Shown here piece by piece: positions 42,739-52,784 of a DNA stretch of 64,000 nt (positions are counted from its first letter, which is position 1; each line of letters begins with the position of its first letter). Source of the stretch: Polaromonas sp. Its GTDB lineage: Bacteria; Pseudomonadota; Gammaproteobacteria; Burkholderiales; Burkholderiaceae_C. The notes beneath the pieces were generated by a model. The model did not search any database and had not been told where the DNA came from. It saw only the letters and a program-made list of their open reading frames with translations. The stretch spans positions 62,001 to 126,000 of the forward strand of contig JAQGNE010000032.1 in the NCBI GenBank assembly GCA_028291985.1, in the 5' to 3' direction. The position numbers and the translations under genes are program-made.

Positions 42739-44472
42739 TCAAACATTGGTGCAGCCCAGAACTTCTTCGACCGATGTCATGCCCAGCTTCACCTTGTAAA
42801 GCCCCGACTGGCGCAGGCTCCTGACGCCTTCTGATTCCGCTTGTGCGGCAATTTCAAGCGCGCTTCCATCGCGCAGAATGATCCGCTGGATCTCGTCCGT
42901 GATCGGCATCACCTGGTAAATACCTACCCGCCCCTTGTACCCGTTGGTACACATCGAACAACCCACCGGTCGATAAGGTGTCCAGGAGCCATCCACGTCA
43001 TCCTCATTGAAACCCGCCTCGAGCAAGGTCTCACGGGGAATATCAGCCGGGGCCTTGCAGTTGGGGCAAAGCCGGCGCGCCAGTCGCTGTGCAGTGATCA
43101 GGATCACGCTGGATGCGATGTTGAAGGGTGCAATGCCCATATTTCGCATACGCGTCAGCGTGGTGGGCGCATCGTTGGTATGCAGTGTCGACAGCACCAG
43201 GTGACCGGTCTGAGCGGCTTTGATGGAAATATCGGCAGTTTCGATATCGCGAATCTCGCCGACCATGATGATGTCGGGGTCTTGCCTCAAAAAAGCCTTG
43301 AGCGCGACTGGAAAAGTCATGCCGGCCTTGTCGTTCATGCTCACCTGGTTGACGCCGGGCAAGGTAATTTCGGCCGGGTCTTCTGCAGTTGCGATGTTGA
43401 CGCCGGGTTTGTTCAGGATATTGAGACACGTATACAGCGACACGGTTTTCCCGGAACCTGTAGGTCCCGTGACCAGAACCATGCCGTAGGGACGGCCAAT
43501 GGCCGACAGCAATCGCGCTTTTTCCGCAGGCTCGTAACCCAGTGCATCGATACCGAGTTTTGCGCTGCTCGGATCAAGAATACGAATCACGATCTTTTCG
43601 CCGTACATGGTCGGCAGGGTACTGACACGAAAATCAATCACCCGATCGGGACCGATCTTCAGCTTCATCTTGCCGTCTTGTGGAACCCGCTTCTCTGAAA
43701 TATCGAGCTTGGAGATCACCTTGATGCGGGCTGCCAGTTTTTCCTTGATGGCAACCGGCGGCGAGGCGATTTCGCGCAGTTCGCCGTCTACCCTGAACCG
43801 GACCCGATAAGTGTGCTCGAAAGGCTCGAAATGCAGATCTGATGCTCGCATGCTGAAGGCATCCAGCAGCATCTTTTGCAAGAACTTGACGACAGGCGCA
43901 TCCTCGACCTCAGCTACGTTGGCGTCGTTGCTGTCAGCGGTAGCGGTGTCGGTGCCCGCCTCGTCAAACTCGAAATCGCTGCCAATGATGTTTTCCATGG
44001 CTTCAGCTGCGGTTGCAGTTGAAGCCTCGACCATCCTGGACAATTTGTCGTATTCGGCAATTACCCAGTCCACGCCCATCTGGGTGGAAAACTTGATTTT
44101 TTCTGCCGCTTCCTGATCGGACGGATCGGCTGTAGCGACGATCAGCCGGTTATTGCGCTTGCTAAGTACAACGATTCGGTACGTCTGGCATATCTTTCCG
44201 TCAAGCAAGCCTTTGGGAAGCCTGTGAATGTCGATAGCTTCCAGATCCAGCAGCGGCGCAGCGAAGGCCGAAGACATGGTATGCGCAAGATCGGACGGCG
44301 AAACCGCGCCGGAGCCGGTCAACTCGGCAATAAAACTGGTCCGGCTGCTTTTGGCTTTGGCAAAAATTTCCTCGGCGGCTTTCTGGCCCAGTTTGCCGGC
44401 GACAACCAGCGCGCGGCCCAGACCTGGCAGTGCCACCGAGGGCGCTTCAAACGCGGTTTCTGCTGCAGCCAT
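42739..44472 (-). CDS. pilB: Type IV pilus assembly ATPase
   Basis: A 577-residue hexameric secretion ATPase that drives pilus extension. It has an N-terminal T2SSE_N/MshEN domain (about 1-150), a linker, then the core: Walker A GPTGSGKT, the Asp box, Walker B DPDIIMVGEIRD and the His box TGHLVLSTLHTNDA. A zinc site CPNCKAP ... CSMCTNGYKGRVG lies near residue 470-525. No retraction ATPase (pilT) is in this window. It starts the pilB-pilC-pilD-coaE-zapD-yacG series. Confidence 0.95.
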   Translation of the reverse strand: MAAAETAFEAPSVALPGLGRALVVAGKLGQKAAEEIFAKAKSSRTSFIAELTGSGAVSPSDLAHTMSSAFAAPLLDLEAIDIHRLPKGLLDGKICQTYRIVVLSKRNNRLIVATADPSDQEAAEKIKFSTQMGVDWVIAEYDKLSRMVEASTATAAEAMENIIGSDFEFDEAGTDTATADSNDANVAEVEDAPVVKFLQKMLLDAFSMRASDLHFEPFEHTYRVRFRVDGELREIASPPVAIKEKLAARIKVISKLDISEKRVPQDGKMKLKIGPDRVIDFRVSTLPTMYGEKIVIRILDPSSAKLGIDALGYEPAEKARLLSAIGRPYGMVLVTGPTGSGKTVSLYTCLNILNKPGVNIATAEDPAEITLPGVNQVSMNDKAGMTFPVALKAFLRQDPDIIMVGEIRDIETADISIKAAQTGHLVLSTLHTNDAPTTLTRMRNMGIAPFNIASSVILITAQRLARRLCPNCKAPADIPRETLLEAGFNEDDVDGSWTPYRPVGCSMCTNGYKGRVGIYQVMPITDEIQRIILRDGSALEIAAQAESEGVRSLRQSGLYKVKLGMTSVEEVLGCTNV

Positions 44473-44603
44473 ATTCGTCAGTTCGCACCCAAATCAACAT
44501 CATCGCTTATTGATGAGCAGGTGTAAATCAAAACGGACCCGTACGCAAAGCCGTGTGTTGGATCAAGGCGAACAGCGCCTCGTGGCTGCAGGCCTGGGCG
44601 CAG

Positions 44604-45587
44604 TCAGGATCGCCGCGAAAGCAACTGCGACGCGAGGTCAAACAACGCCTGGCTGTACGGGTTGTCCGGCAACCCGGCGAGTGCATCAAGCGCCCGCTGG
44701 GCTTCTTGCGCCGCTGCGTCACGCGTGGCCTGTAGCGCGCCGGTCTCGTGCACGATGTCGATAATCTCCGAGATCATTGACGTGCCGCCGGTTTCAATGG
44801 CCTGGCGAATGACGCCGCACTGCGCAGGGGTGCCCCGTTGCATGGCGATGATCAATGGCAACGTGGCCTTGCCCTCGCGCAAGTCATCGCCCAGGTTTTT
44901 GCCCATTTCTGGTGCATGGCCGTCGTAGTCGAGTACGTCATCAATGACCTGAAATGCCGTGCCCAGGGCCTGGCCGTATTCAGCGCAACATTGCTCGACA
45001 TCAGGCGCAGCTTGCGCCAGCAAAGGCGCTATCCGGGCGCTCGCTTCAAACAGCTTGGCGGTCTTGGAACGTATGACGCGAAGGTAGGCTGCCTCGGAAA
45101 GGCTCGCGTCATGCATGTTCATCAGCTGGATGACCTCGCCCTCTGCGATCACATTGGTGGCTTCCGCAAGCGTTTGCATGATTCGCATGTTTCCAGCGTC
45201 GACCATCATCTGGAAAGCCCGTGAGTACAAAAAGTCGCCGACCAGAACGCTTGCCGGATTGCCAAACGCCTCGTTCGCTGTCGCGCGTCCACGCCGCATC
45301 GTGGACTCATCCACCACATCATCATGCAGGAGTGTTGCGGTGTGTATGAACTCGACTACCGCAGCCAGGTTGTAGCGTTGACTGCCGGTGTATCCGAGCG
45401 CGCCGCACATCAGAAGCAGCAACGCGGGCCGAAGCCGCTTGCCACCAGCGGCAACGATATACCGGGATACCTGGCTGACCAGCGGAACTTCCGACTGCAG
45501 GCGCGCTTCTATGACCTTGTCCATCTCCTGCATGTCCCCGGCAATCAGGGCTAGGGCGGCAGCAGTGCTTGAAGAATTGGCAGACAA
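44604..45587 (-). CDS. ispB: Octaprenyl/long-chain polyprenyl diphosphate synthase
   Basis: A 327-residue trans-prenyl synthase making the ubiquinone side chain. It has the first Asp-rich motif HDDVVDESTMRRGR (DDxxD), the second DDVLDYDG, and the GGKRLRPALLLL segment. The start is placed at TTG 45587 (MSANSSSTAAAL) because relatives begin near there; the ORF-track start at 45848 overlaps rplU and adds unrelated sequence. ATG 45533 is another candidate but would remove part of the domain. It is divergent from rplU, a widely conserved pairing. Confidence 0.9.
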   Translation of the reverse strand: MSANSSSTAAALALIAGDMQEMDKVIEARLQSEVPLVSQVSRYIVAAGGKRLRPALLLLMCGALGYTGSQRYNLAAVVEFIHTATLLHDDVVDESTMRRGRATANEAFGNPASVLVGDFLYSRAFQMMVDAGNMRIMQTLAEATNVIAEGEVIQLMNMHDASLSEAAYLRVIRSKTAKLFEASARIAPLLAQAAPDVEQCCAEYGQALGTAFQVIDDVLDYDGHAPEMGKNLGDDLREGKATLPLIIAMQRGTPAQCGVIRQAIETGGTSMISEIIDIVHETGALQATRDAAAQEAQRALDALAGLPDNPYSQALFDLASQLLSRRS

Positions 45588-45696
45588 GGAAAGTCCAGAG
45601 GTTAAGTTGTGGCGATTATAGAAACCAGCTTTGGCGCCTTTTGTGCCCGGACAGGCCATGCTTCTGCATTGCGCAGTAGAGGCTTCTAAAGCGGCA

Positions 45697-45705
45697 TGGT
45701 AGAAT
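45697..45705 (+). promoter_or_regulatory. Extended -10 box for the rplU-rpmA-obgE transcript
   Basis: TGG-TAGAAT reads as an extended -10 (TGnTATAAT with one mismatch in the hexamer). It would start transcription near 45711-45713, at the base of the leader hairpin and about 43-45 bp before rplU. No clear -35 box is seen, which fits extended -10 promoters. Confidence 0.45.
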
Positions 45706-45708
45706 GCC

Positions 45709-45738
45709 GGGTTCTGCGGAAATCCGTCTGCAGAACCC
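45709..45738 (+). promoter_or_regulatory. Perfect 9-bp hairpin in the rplU leader
   Basis: gggttctgc and gcagaaccc pair perfectly around a 12-base loop (ggaaatccgtct). It lies right after the predicted -10 box and 17 bp before the rplU ATG, with the gaagagg ribosome binding site just beyond. It could stabilise the 5' end of the message or bind ribosomal protein L21 as feedback control. No T-run follows, so it is not a terminator. Confidence 0.5.
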
Positions 45739-45755
45739 AATTGAAGAGGTCTTAC

Positions 45756-46067
45756 ATGTACGCGGTCATAAAAACCGGTGGCAAACAATACAAGGTTGCT
45801 ACTGGAGAAAAAATTAAAGTAGAACAGATTGCTGCGGACGTAGGCCAAGAGATTGTTATTGACCAGGTTTTGGCTGTCGGAGAAGGCAGCGCTATCACGG
45901 TCGGTACTCCCTTGGTGCTAGGTGCCACTGTTACTGTTACTGTTCTTTCCCAAGGCAGGCACGACAAGGTTCGCATTTTCAAAATGCGCCGTCGCAAGCA
46001 CTACCAAAAACGCCAGGGTCACCGGCAAAATTACACTGAACTGCAAATCGGCGTCATCGCGGGTTGA
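45756..46067 (+). CDS. rplU: 50S ribosomal protein L21
   Basis: A 103-residue ribosomal protein starting [14 protein letters not shown] and ending with [24 protein letters not shown], the rRNA-binding tail of bL21. The ATG at 45756 follows a ribosome binding site (gaagagg). The ORF-track start at 45696 includes the promoter and leader hairpin and is rejected. It heads rplU-rpmA-obgE and is divergent from ispB. Confidence 0.98.
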   Translation: MYAVIKTGGKQYKVATGEKIKVEQIAADVGQEIVIDQVLAVGEGSAITVGTPLVLGATVTVTVLSQGRHDKVRIFKMRRRKHYQKRQGHRQNYTELQIGVIAG

Positions 46068-46099
46068 TGGCAAGACAGTCGTACCAGGAGTATTGAAAA

Positions 46100-46372
46100 A
46101 TGGCACAGAAAAAAGGCGGCGGCTCTACGCGAAACGGGCGTGATTCACAGCCCAAGATGCTTGGCGTCAAGAAATTTGGCGGTGAAGTGATCAATGCCGG
46201 CAGCATTATTGTTCGCCAGCGGGGTACCAAGTTCCATCCTGGCGTCAACGTCGGCATCGGAAAAGACCACACGCTTTTTGCGCTGGTTGATGGTCAGGTT
46301 TCCTTCGCGATCAAAGGTTCCATGAACAAGCATACGGTCAACGTGATGCCTGCCAACGTGACGGCCAGCTAA
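46100..46372 (+). CDS. rpmA: 50S ribosomal protein L27
   Basis: A 90-residue bL27 with the typical N-terminus [15 protein letters not shown], which reaches into the peptidyl-transferase centre, then LGVKKFGGE and [15 protein letters not shown]. There is no Firmicute-type N-terminal cleavage extension. It lies 32 bp after rplU and is followed by an intrinsic terminator before obgE. Confidence 0.98.
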   Translation: MAQKKGGGSTRNGRDSQPKMLGVKKFGGEVINAGSIIVRQRGTKFHPGVNVGIGKDHTLFALVDGQVSFAIKGSMNKHTVNVMPANVTAS

Positions 46373-46395
46373 AGCAGCCGGTCACGCGACATCCA

Positions 46396-46425
46396 GGCCC
46401 CGCATGTCGGGGCTTTTTCGTTTTT
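46396..46425 (+). terminator. Intrinsic terminator between rpmA and obgE
   Basis: GC-rich hairpin gccccg-catgt-cggggc is followed by ttttt, then cgttttt. It lies 24 bp after the rpmA stop. obgE starts 57 bp beyond it, so either obgE has its own promoter or read-through sets a low obgE level relative to the ribosomal proteins. Confidence 0.75.
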
Positions 46426-46481
46426 AGCTACGATGAAGCTGCAGGTTGTGACCTATTGCCGCAGCGTACCCCGAGACCATC

Positions 46482-47561
46482 ATGAAATTTGTTGACGAAG
46501 CCTTCATTGACATTGCTGCGGGCGATGGCGGCAGCGGCTGCGTTTCATTCAGCCACGAGAAATACAAGGAATTCGGCGGTCCGAACGGTGGCGATGGCGG
46601 GCGCGGGGGGCATGTTTACGCAGTAGCCGACATCAACCTCAATACCCTGGTGGACTACCGATTTTCCCGGCGTCATGAAGCGCGAAACGGTGGACATGGC
46701 ATGGGCTCTGACATGTTCGGTGCCAAGGGCGACGACATCATTCTGAAGATGCCATTGGGCACTATCTTGACGGATGCAGAGACCGGCGAGGTCCTGTACG
46801 AGCTGCTCGAGCCTGATGAGCCGGTCCTGATCGCCAAGGGTGGTGATGGCGGTTTTGGCAACCTGCGTTTCAAAAGCTCGACCAACCGCGCGCCGCGCAG
46901 CAAGACGCCGGGCTGGCCCGGCGAGCGCAAGAATCTCAAACTCGAACTGAAAGTTCTGGCAGATGTCGGTCTGCTCGGCATGCCCAACGCGGGCAAGTCC
47001 ACCTTCATCTCAGCGGTTTCCAACGCACGGCCCCGCATTGCGGACTATCCCTTCACCACATTGCACCCTAACCTGGGCGTTGTGCGAGTCGGCCCCGAGC
47101 AGAGCTTTGTGGTGGCCGATCTGCCGGGCCTGATAGAAGGCGCGTCCGAGGGCGCTGGATTGGGCCACCTGTTTCTGCGCCACTTGCAACGCACACGCCT
47201 GCTGCTGCATATCGTGGATATGGCGCCCTTTGATGACAGTGTGGACCCAGTGGCTCAGGCCAAGGCGATTGTTGGCGAGCTGAAGAAATACGACGAGGCC
47301 TTGTACAAAAAGCCGCGCTGGCTGGTTTTGAACAAGCTGGACATGGTTGACAAGGATGAACGTGCCGCGCTTGTCAAGGATTTCGTCAAGCGCTTCAAGT
47401 TCAAGGGACCGGTTTTCGAGATTTCAGCGCTGACCCGAGAAGGCTGCGAGCAATTGATCAAAACCATTTACCAGCATGTCAAGGACGCGCAGAAAAGTGA
47501 GCAGCCGGCGGAGGAAATAGACCCTCGCTTTGCCGAGTTGCCGCCTGAAAACACGCCCTGA
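46482..47561 (+). CDS. obgE: Obg/CgtA ribosome-associated GTPase
   Basis: A 359-residue GTPase. The N-terminal Gly-rich Obg fold (about 1-158; [21 protein letters not shown]) is followed by the G domain with G1 [10 protein letters not shown]3 [14 protein letters not shown] and G4 NKLDMVDK. It assists 50S ribosomal subunit maturation and stress control. The C-terminus is short and acidic, as in proteobacterial CgtA. It follows rpmA across a terminator, the standard rplU-rpmA-obgE order, and precedes proB. Confidence 0.97.
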   Translation: MKFVDEAFIDIAAGDGGSGCVSFSHEKYKEFGGPNGGDGGRGGHVYAVADINLNTLVDYRFSRRHEARNGGHGMGSDMFGAKGDDIILKMPLGTILTDAETGEVLYELLEPDEPVLIAKGGDGGFGNLRFKSSTNRAPRSKTPGWPGERKNLKLELKVLADVGLLGMPNAGKSTFISAVSNARPRIADYPFTTLHPNLGVVRVGPEQSFVVADLPGLIEGASEGAGLGHLFLRHLQRTRLLLHIVDMAPFDDSVDPVAQAKAIVGELKKYDEALYKKPRWLVLNKLDMVDKDERAALVKDFVKRFKFKGPVFEISALTREGCEQLIKTIYQHVKDAQKSEQPAEEIDPRFAELPPENTP

Positions 47562-47602
47562 GTTCGCCGCGCATCTGTCAGACGAAGACATGGCTTACTC
47601 AC

Positions 47603-47650
47603 TTAACGATAGCTGTAAGCCCTTACAAGTACTGGGCTAGAGGCCTAAAA
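47603..47650 (-). repeat. Dispersed ~50-bp repeat, copy 5
   Basis: Read on the minus strand: gttttaggcctctagcccag then tacttgtaagggcttacagc and tatcgtta. It shares GGCCTCTAGCCCA-T ... GTAAGGGCTTA-AGCTAT with the other copies. It occupies most of the gap between obgE and proB, ending 11 bp before the proB start. Confidence 0.6.
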
Positions 47651-47660
47651 CACTCAAAAT

Positions 47661-48797
47661 ATGCCTGATATGTCAGCCTCTCCTGTTCTGCGTGGTGCCA
47701 AGCGTATCGTGGTCAAAGTTGGTTCGAGTCTGGTGACCAATGAAGGCAGAGGCCTGGATGCCGCGGCCATTGGGCTGTGGTGCGAGCAACTGGCAGCGCT
47801 ATCGCGTGACGGCCGCGAAGTCATCATGGTGAGCAGCGGCGCGATCGCTGAAGGTATGAAGCGGCTGGGCTGGTCTACCCGGCCGAAGGGCATACATCAA
47901 TTGCAGGCGGCCGCCGCCGTTGGCCAGATGGGGCTGGCTCAGGTTTACGAAACCAAGCTGCGCGAAAACGGCATTGGCAGCGCGCAGGTGCTGCTTACCC
48001 ATGCGGACCTGGCCGACCGCGAACGCTATCTGAATGCGCGCTCCACACTGCTGACCCTTTTGCAGTTGGGCGTCGTGCCCGTCATCAACGAGAACGATAC
48101 CGTCGTCAATGACGAGATCAAGTTTGGCGACAACGACACCCTGGGCGCCCTGGTTGCCAATCTGGTGGAAGCGGACGCACTGGTGATATTGACCGATCAA
48201 CCGGGGCTGTTCACGGCAGATCCGCGCAAGGATCCCACCGCCACATTGGTGCATGAGGCCATCGCAGGCGACACCAAACTGGAGGCCATGGCCGGCGGCG
48301 CCGGCTCCAGCTTGGGCAAAGGCGGCATGATCACCAAGATACTGGCCGCCAAGCGCGCCGCAGGTTCCGGCGCGTCAACCGTCATAGCCTGGGGCCGGGA
48401 ACCGCAGGTGCTCATGAGGCTGTGCAGCGGCGAGGCGATAGGCACCTTGCTGGTGGCACAGACGCAAAAACAGCAGGCTCGCAAGCAGTGGATGGCCGAC
48501 CATCTTCAGCTGCGCGGCTCGGTCACGGTGGATGCGGGCGCCGTGGGAAAGGTCCGGGCGGAAGGAAAAAGCCTGCTGCCGATTGGCATGACCGCCGTGC
48601 AGGGAGAATTCAGGCGTGGTGATGTGATTGCCGTGCAAGACACCGACGGTATCGAAATTGCGCGCGGGCTATCCAATTACTCCAGTTCCGAAGCACGCCT
48701 TATCTGCCGCAAGTCTTCTTCGGAATTTGAAAAGTTGCTGGGCTACACCGGTGAGCCTGAAATGGTTCACCGCACGAATCTGGTGTTGAGCCGCTAG
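47661..48797 (+). CDS. proB: Glutamate 5-kinase
   Basis: A 378-residue enzyme phosphorylating glutamate in the first step of proline synthesis. The amino acid kinase domain (about 10-270) has [29 protein letters not shown] and [20 protein letters not shown]-terminal PUA domain (about 285-365) follows. ATG 47661 and ATG 47670 are both possible, without a clear ribosome binding site since a dispersed repeat fills the leader. The obgE-proB order is typical of betaproteobacteria; proA is not here. Confidence 0.97.
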   Translation: MPDMSASPVLRGAKRIVVKVGSSLVTNEGRGLDAAAIGLWCEQLAALSRDGREVIMVSSGAIAEGMKRLGWSTRPKGIHQLQAAAAVGQMGLAQVYETKLRENGIGSAQVLLTHADLADRERYLNARSTLLTLLQLGVVPVINENDTVVNDEIKFGDNDTLGALVANLVEADALVILTDQPGLFTADPRKDPTATLVHEAIAGDTKLEAMAGGAGSSLGKGGMITKILAAKRAAGSGASTVIAWGREPQVLMRLCSGEAIGTLLVAQTQKQQARKQWMADHLQLRGSVTVDAGAVGKVRAEGKSLLPIGMTAVQGEFRRGDVIAVQDTDGIEIARGLSNYSSSEARLICRKSSSEFEKLLGYTGEPEMVHRTNLVLSR

Positions 48798-48843
48798 GTT
48801 TTTGTGGTATTGGGGCGCTTGGCGTGAGCGCCTTAAAGGCCCG

Positions 48844-49395
48844 CTAGAAATCGGTGGTTTTGAAGTTCTGGTTTTTAAGCCGGCGCACCACCGCTGCCGC
48901 CGACGACACCGGCGCACCACCGTCACAAAGGCCTGAGCGTGCCAGATGCAGCGCGTGTTTCGACGGCATGGTGTCAAAAACAGAACGCCACTCGGGCCGC
49001 GCAATGCGGCTCCAGCTGCCATCCGAAGCGTGCCGCGCATAGGTTTTGAATTCTCCGGTTGCGCAGCGTATAGCTTCGTACATCACGTTTTTCGCACCGC
49101 TCCGGCTTGAAGCAACCACCACATAACGTACCAAGCCATCGCTCGGGGTGAACCTTATCGTGCCTGGGTCTATGCCATACACCAGCGATGAACTGCCGGC
49201 ACCATCAAATGGCACGAGTTTGCTGAAGTCGACCGCAGGCGGTAGCGGTGTCTCCGATTCAGACCAGTCCGGATCGTCCGCATTGGTCTGCGCCAGCGCA
49301 GCGCTGCAAAGCCCCAGCAAGGTGACGCTCAACAGCGTCCGAAATGCCTGGGCTGTACACGATCCAGCGCGAGGAAAGAATCGGTTCGAGGTCAT
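48844..49395 (-). CDS. CNP1-like family secreted protein
   Basis: A 183-residue protein with a signal peptide ([17 protein letters not shown], cleavage near ALA, residue ~35) and a CNP1-like domain ([52 protein letters not shown]). The family was named after a Neisseria cryptic protein and has no firm function. It overlaps the rppH stop by ATGA, so the two are coupled, a regular pair in this order. It is convergent with proB. Confidence 0.85.
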   Translation of the reverse strand: MTSNRFFPRAGSCTAQAFRTLLSVTLLGLCSAALAQTNADDPDWSESETPLPPAVDFSKLVPFDGAGSSSLVYGIDPGTIRFTPSDGLVRYVVVASSRSGAKNVMYEAIRCATGEFKTYARHASDGSWSRIARPEWRSVFDTMPSKHALHLARSGLCDGGAPVSSAAAVVRRLKNQNFKTTDF

Positions 49396-50081
49396 AGCTT
49401 GTTGGTCAGGTTGTCTGCGTTAAGGCTGGTTTGGGGATCGGGCTCAAAGGTCGCGCCTGGTGGCAACTCAAAAGCCGGACCAAACCTGCCGGCCACATGG
49501 GACCCGGCATCAAGACCCGAAGACAGCTCGCGCGCATGCACCGCGCCCCGCAGGTAACGGTTGCGTGGATCGGCCCTTGTCTCCATGCGGGCATCCTGCC
49601 GGGTGTTGAGCCGGGGAACAAAGCGCGCAAGTTCGGTCAGTGCCATTTCATAAACACCTCGCTTGAACTCCACCACCACATCAAGCGGCACCCAGTAGTC
49701 GTTCCAACGCCAGGCGTCGAACTCCGGATGATCGGTGGCGCGCAGGTTCAAGTCCCAGTCGTGTCCGACCAGCTGCAGGAGAAACCAGATTTGCTTCTGG
49801 CCTTTGTAATGTCCGCGCGCATCGCGGCGGATGAACCGGTCAGGCACCTCATAGCGCAACCAGTCTCGGGTTCGGGCCAGCACGTGTACATGCTGGGGGA
49901 AGAGCCCTACCTCTTCATGCAACTCGCGGAACATGGCTTGCTCGGGGTTTTCGCCCCGGTCAATGCCACCCTGCGGGAACTGCCAAGAGTGGGTTCTGAT
50001 CCGCTTGCCCCAAAATACCTGACTTCTCTGGTTGAGCAAGATGATGCCGACGTTGGGCCTAAAGCCGTCCCGGTCAAGCAT
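49392..50081 (-). CDS. rppH: RNA pyrophosphohydrolase
   Basis: A 229-residue Nudix enzyme that removes pyrophosphate from the 5' end of transcripts, starting RNase E-dependent decay. The Nudix box is [20 protein letters not shown]; the N-terminus [15 protein letters not shown] and WQFPQGGI are RppH signatures. ATG 50081 has GAGG eight bases before it. About 70 residues of Pro/Arg-rich C-terminal tail extend beyond the E. coli length (176). It is divergent from proS. Confidence 0.94.
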   Translation of the reverse strand: MLDRDGFRPNVGIILLNQRSQVFWGKRIRTHSWQFPQGGIDRGENPEQAMFRELHEEVGLFPQHVHVLARTRDWLRYEVPDRFIRRDARGHYKGQKQIWFLLQLVGHDWDLNLRATDHPEFDAWRWNDYWVPLDVVVEFKRGVYEMALTELARFVPRLNTRQDARMETRADPRNRYLRGAVHARELSSGLDAGSHVAGRFGPAFELPPGATFEPDPQTSLNADNLTNKL

Positions 50082-50184
50082 AATCAAACCTCAAATTTTT
50101 TAAACTGAGTCCATTATGCACAGCGCCGGCAAGCATGCCAAACGCGCTGTCCGACTCTAGCCCCAACCCCCAGAAAAATAGCCC

Positions 50185-51957
50185 ATGAAAGCTTCGCAGT
50201 TTTTCATTTCGACCCTCAAGGAAGCGCCGGCTGATGCTGAAGTGGTGAGCCATCAACTCATGATGCGCGCGGGGATGATCAAGAAACTCGGTGCTGGCAT
50301 TTACAACTACATGCCCATGGGCCTGCGCGTCATTCGCAAGGTCGAGGCCATTGTTCGTGAAGAGATGAACCGGGCTGGCGCCATCGAGATGACCATGCCG
50401 GTGATTCAACCTGCCGAACTGTGGCAGGAGACCGCCCGCTTCGAGAAGATGGGGCCCGAGCTGTTGCGCATCAAAGACCGGCATGGTCGCGACTTCGTGG
50501 TTCAGCCGACCAGTGAGGAGGCGGTGACTGACGTCGTGCGTCAGGACATCAAAAGCTACAAGCAGCTGCCGAAAAATTTCTACCAGATCCAGACCAAGTT
50601 TCGCGATGAGCGACGTCCTCGCTTCGGCCTGATGCGCGGGCGAGAGTTCATCATGAAAGATGCGTACAGCTTTGACCGAGACCAGACCGCTGCCAAGGCA
50701 AGCTACCAGGTCATGGCGCAGGCCTACCGCCGCATATTTGATCGCTTCGGCCTGACCTACCGTGCGGTCGCTGCCGACAGCGGCGCGATTGGCGGCGACT
50801 TGAGCGAAGAGTTTCAGGTAATTGCCGCGACTGGCGAGGACGCTATCGTCTATTGCCCTGAAAGCGATTACGCCGCCAACATGGAAAAAGCCGAAGCACT
50901 GGCGCCTCAAATATCACGCCTGAAGCCTTCGCAGGAGCTGACCAAAACACCGACACCCGGCAAGGCAACCTGTCAGGATGTCGCCGCGCTGCTTACGGTT
51001 CCTTTGCAATCCACGGTCAAGTCGCTGGTATTGGCTACCGACAGAACCAACGAGGCGGGCGAAGCCATCAATCCGCAGATTTGGCTACTGCTGCTTCGAG
51101 GCGACCATGACATGAACGAGGTGAAGGCTTCCAAGGTTCCGGGTCTCGGCGCCAACTATCGCTTTGCCAGTCTGCCCGAGATTGAGGAGCACTTCGGCTG
51201 CAAGCCTGGTTATCTCGGGCCGTTGCAACTCAGGGCGCCTGTGAAGCTGGTGGTAGACCGTGAGGTTGCCGTCATGGCTGACTGGATCTGCGGCGCCAAT
51301 GCCGAAGATTTCCACTTTACCGGCGTCAACTGGGGCCGGGACTTGCCCGAGCCGGACCTGGTTGCAGACCTTCGCAATGTGGTGGTGGGCGACGCGTCAC
51401 CCGACGGCAAGGGTGTGCTGGCCATCGAACGCGGCATCGAGGTCGGCCATGTGTTTTATCTCGGCACCAAATATTCAAAGGCCATGAACGCCAGTTTTCT
51501 TGACGAAAACGGCAAGCCGCAGTTTTTTGAAATGGGGTGCTACGGCATCGGCGTGACACGGCTTCCGGCAGCCGCCATCGAGCAGAATCACGATGCCCGC
51601 GGCATGATCTGGCCGGACGCGATTGCGCCGTTTACCGTGGTTCTGTGCCCTATCAGCCCAGACCGTTTTCCTGACGTCAAGGCTGCGGCCGACAAGCTCT
51701 ATGCAGAGCTGATCGCTCACGGTGTGGATGTCATCCTGGATGACCGCGGCGAGCGGCCGGGCGGCATGTTTGCCGACTGGGAACTGATTGGCGTGCCGCA
51801 CCGCATCACCATTGGCGACCGGGGCCTTAAGGACGGCTCGCTGGAATACCAGCACCGTCGGGACACCGAATCCACCAAAATCGAAGTCTCAGGCGCCAGC
51901 GAGTTCATTCTCTCGAGGTTGTTTCCGGCGACGTTGCCGGCCGCGCTGACAACCTGA
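50185..51957 (+). CDS. proS: Prolyl-tRNA synthetase (bacterial type, with editing domain)
   Basis: A 590-residue class II synthetase. Motif 1 and 2 regions: [14 protein letters not shown] and [27 protein letters not shown]. An INS/YbaK-type editing insertion covers about residues 225-400, which clears Ala-tRNA-Pro. The catalytic core resumes with [16 protein letters not shown] (motif 3), and a C-terminal anticodon-binding domain follows. Length fits E. coli ProS (572). It is divergent from rppH with ~100 bp between. Confidence 0.97.
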   Translation: MKASQFFISTLKEAPADAEVVSHQLMMRAGMIKKLGAGIYNYMPMGLRVIRKVEAIVREEMNRAGAIEMTMPVIQPAELWQETARFEKMGPELLRIKDRHGRDFVVQPTSEEAVTDVVRQDIKSYKQLPKNFYQIQTKFRDERRPRFGLMRGREFIMKDAYSFDRDQTAAKASYQVMAQAYRRIFDRFGLTYRAVAADSGAIGGDLSEEFQVIAATGEDAIVYCPESDYAANMEKAEALAPQISRLKPSQELTKTPTPGKATCQDVAALLTVPLQSTVKSLVLATDRTNEAGEAINPQIWLLLLRGDHDMNEVKASKVPGLGANYRFASLPEIEEHFGCKPGYLGPLQLRAPVKLVVDREVAVMADWICGANAEDFHFTGVNWGRDLPEPDLVADLRNVVVGDASPDGKGVLAIERGIEVGHVFYLGTKYSKAMNASFLDENGKPQFFEMGCYGIGVTRLPAAAIEQNHDARGMIWPDAIAPFTVVLCPISPDRFPDVKAAADKLYAELIAHGVDVILDDRGERPGGMFADWELIGVPHRITIGDRGLKDGSLEYQHRRDTESTKIEVSGASEFILSRLFPATLPAALTT

Positions 51958-52039
51958 GAGTTTTTCATCAACGATGTCGTTGAACGATTCCTGCAAGTTA
52001 TTTCGCCCTGCTGTTGACGGCGTTTGCATCGATCCCGCA

Positions 52040-52666
52040 ATGCCGCATCATCCATCCCGGCGGCGCTGGCTGCTGTCTGTGGCTACCGGTCCAATGCCGC
52101 TCTTGTTTTCTGGCGGAGCGCAGGCTGGCGGCCAGCTTGAAGAACCGCTGATGGACTCGGTCCGAACTGCGCTGAGTTCGGCTGTTGCAAACCAGGCCCC
52201 ACCGGTGCCAGAGTTTCGTGATACCGAAAGCCGCATGCGCTATTTGCGGTGGCTGGGCGCCATGAGCGACCGCCTGAAGCGCAAGACGCCAGAATTGCAG
52301 ATTCGCACCGAGTTTTTGCAGACCGTCTGGTATGAAACCAAGCGAGCGGGGCTGGACACCACGCTGGTCCTCGGCCTGATCCAGGTGGAAAGCAATTTCC
52401 GGAAATTTGCTGTGAGTGTGGTCGGCGCTCGCGGCTATATGCAGGTCATGCCGTTCTGGACGCGGGTGATCGGCGACGGCGACCCCTCCAAGCTGTTTCA
52501 TATGCAGACCAACCTGCGCTTTGGCTGCGTGATCCTTCGGCACTATCTGGACCGCGAAAAAGGCGATCTCTTCATGGGGCTGGGGCGCTACAACGGCTCA
52601 CGGGGCAAGGCGCCCTACCCGAATGCGGTATTGGCTGCCAGTAAACAATGGGAAATGCCCAGCTGA
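52040..52666 (+). CDS. Lytic transglycosylase, SLT domain
   Basis: A 208-residue protein with an N-terminal signal (PSRRRWLLSVATGPMPLLFSG; twin Arg suggests possible Tat export) and an SLT/goose-lysozyme-like domain. The catalytic Glu is in GLIQVESNFRKFAVS, followed by GARGYMQVMPFW, the typical SLT motif II, and LGRYNGSRG. It cuts peptidoglycan glycan strands to anhydro-muramyl products. ATG 52040 puts the signal peptide at the N-terminus; ATG 51974, 16 bp after proS, is an alternative. Position after proS is common in Comamonadaceae. Confidence 0.87.
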   Translation: MPHHPSRRRWLLSVATGPMPLLFSGGAQAGGQLEEPLMDSVRTALSSAVANQAPPVPEFRDTESRMRYLRWLGAMSDRLKRKTPELQIRTEFLQTVWYETKRAGLDTTLVLGLIQVESNFRKFAVSVVGARGYMQVMPFWTRVIGDGDPSKLFHMQTNLRFGCVILRHYLDREKGDLFMGLGRYNGSRGKAPYPNAVLAASKQWEMPS

Positions 52667-52714
52667 GTAAAAAATTGCGCGCTGGATGGCTTCCATCAAT
52701 AATTTTGTGCCATT

Positions 52715-52769
52715 TATGCCTCTAGCCCAATCTATTAAAGGACGTGTAGCTATAAATATCATAGCAAAT
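52715..52769 (+). repeat. Dispersed ~50-bp repeat, copy 6
   Basis: Plus strand: tatgcctctagcccaatcta then ttaaaggacgtgtagctata and aatatcatagcaaa. It aligns closely with copy 4 (37093). It lies between the convergent transglycosylase and MutT-like genes, in a gap of 118 bp. Confidence 0.65.
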
Positions 52770-52784
52770 TACGAGGCTTCGATC

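Noticed and set aside
45588-45848. N-terminal extension of ispB in the ORF track
   Set aside because: It overlaps the rplU promoter, leader hairpin and coding start, and the extra residues do not belong to prenyl synthases.
48814-48832. Hairpin ggcgct/agcgcc between proB and the CNP1-like gene
   Set aside because: The stem is short and lacks a T-run on the plus strand, so termination is not supported.
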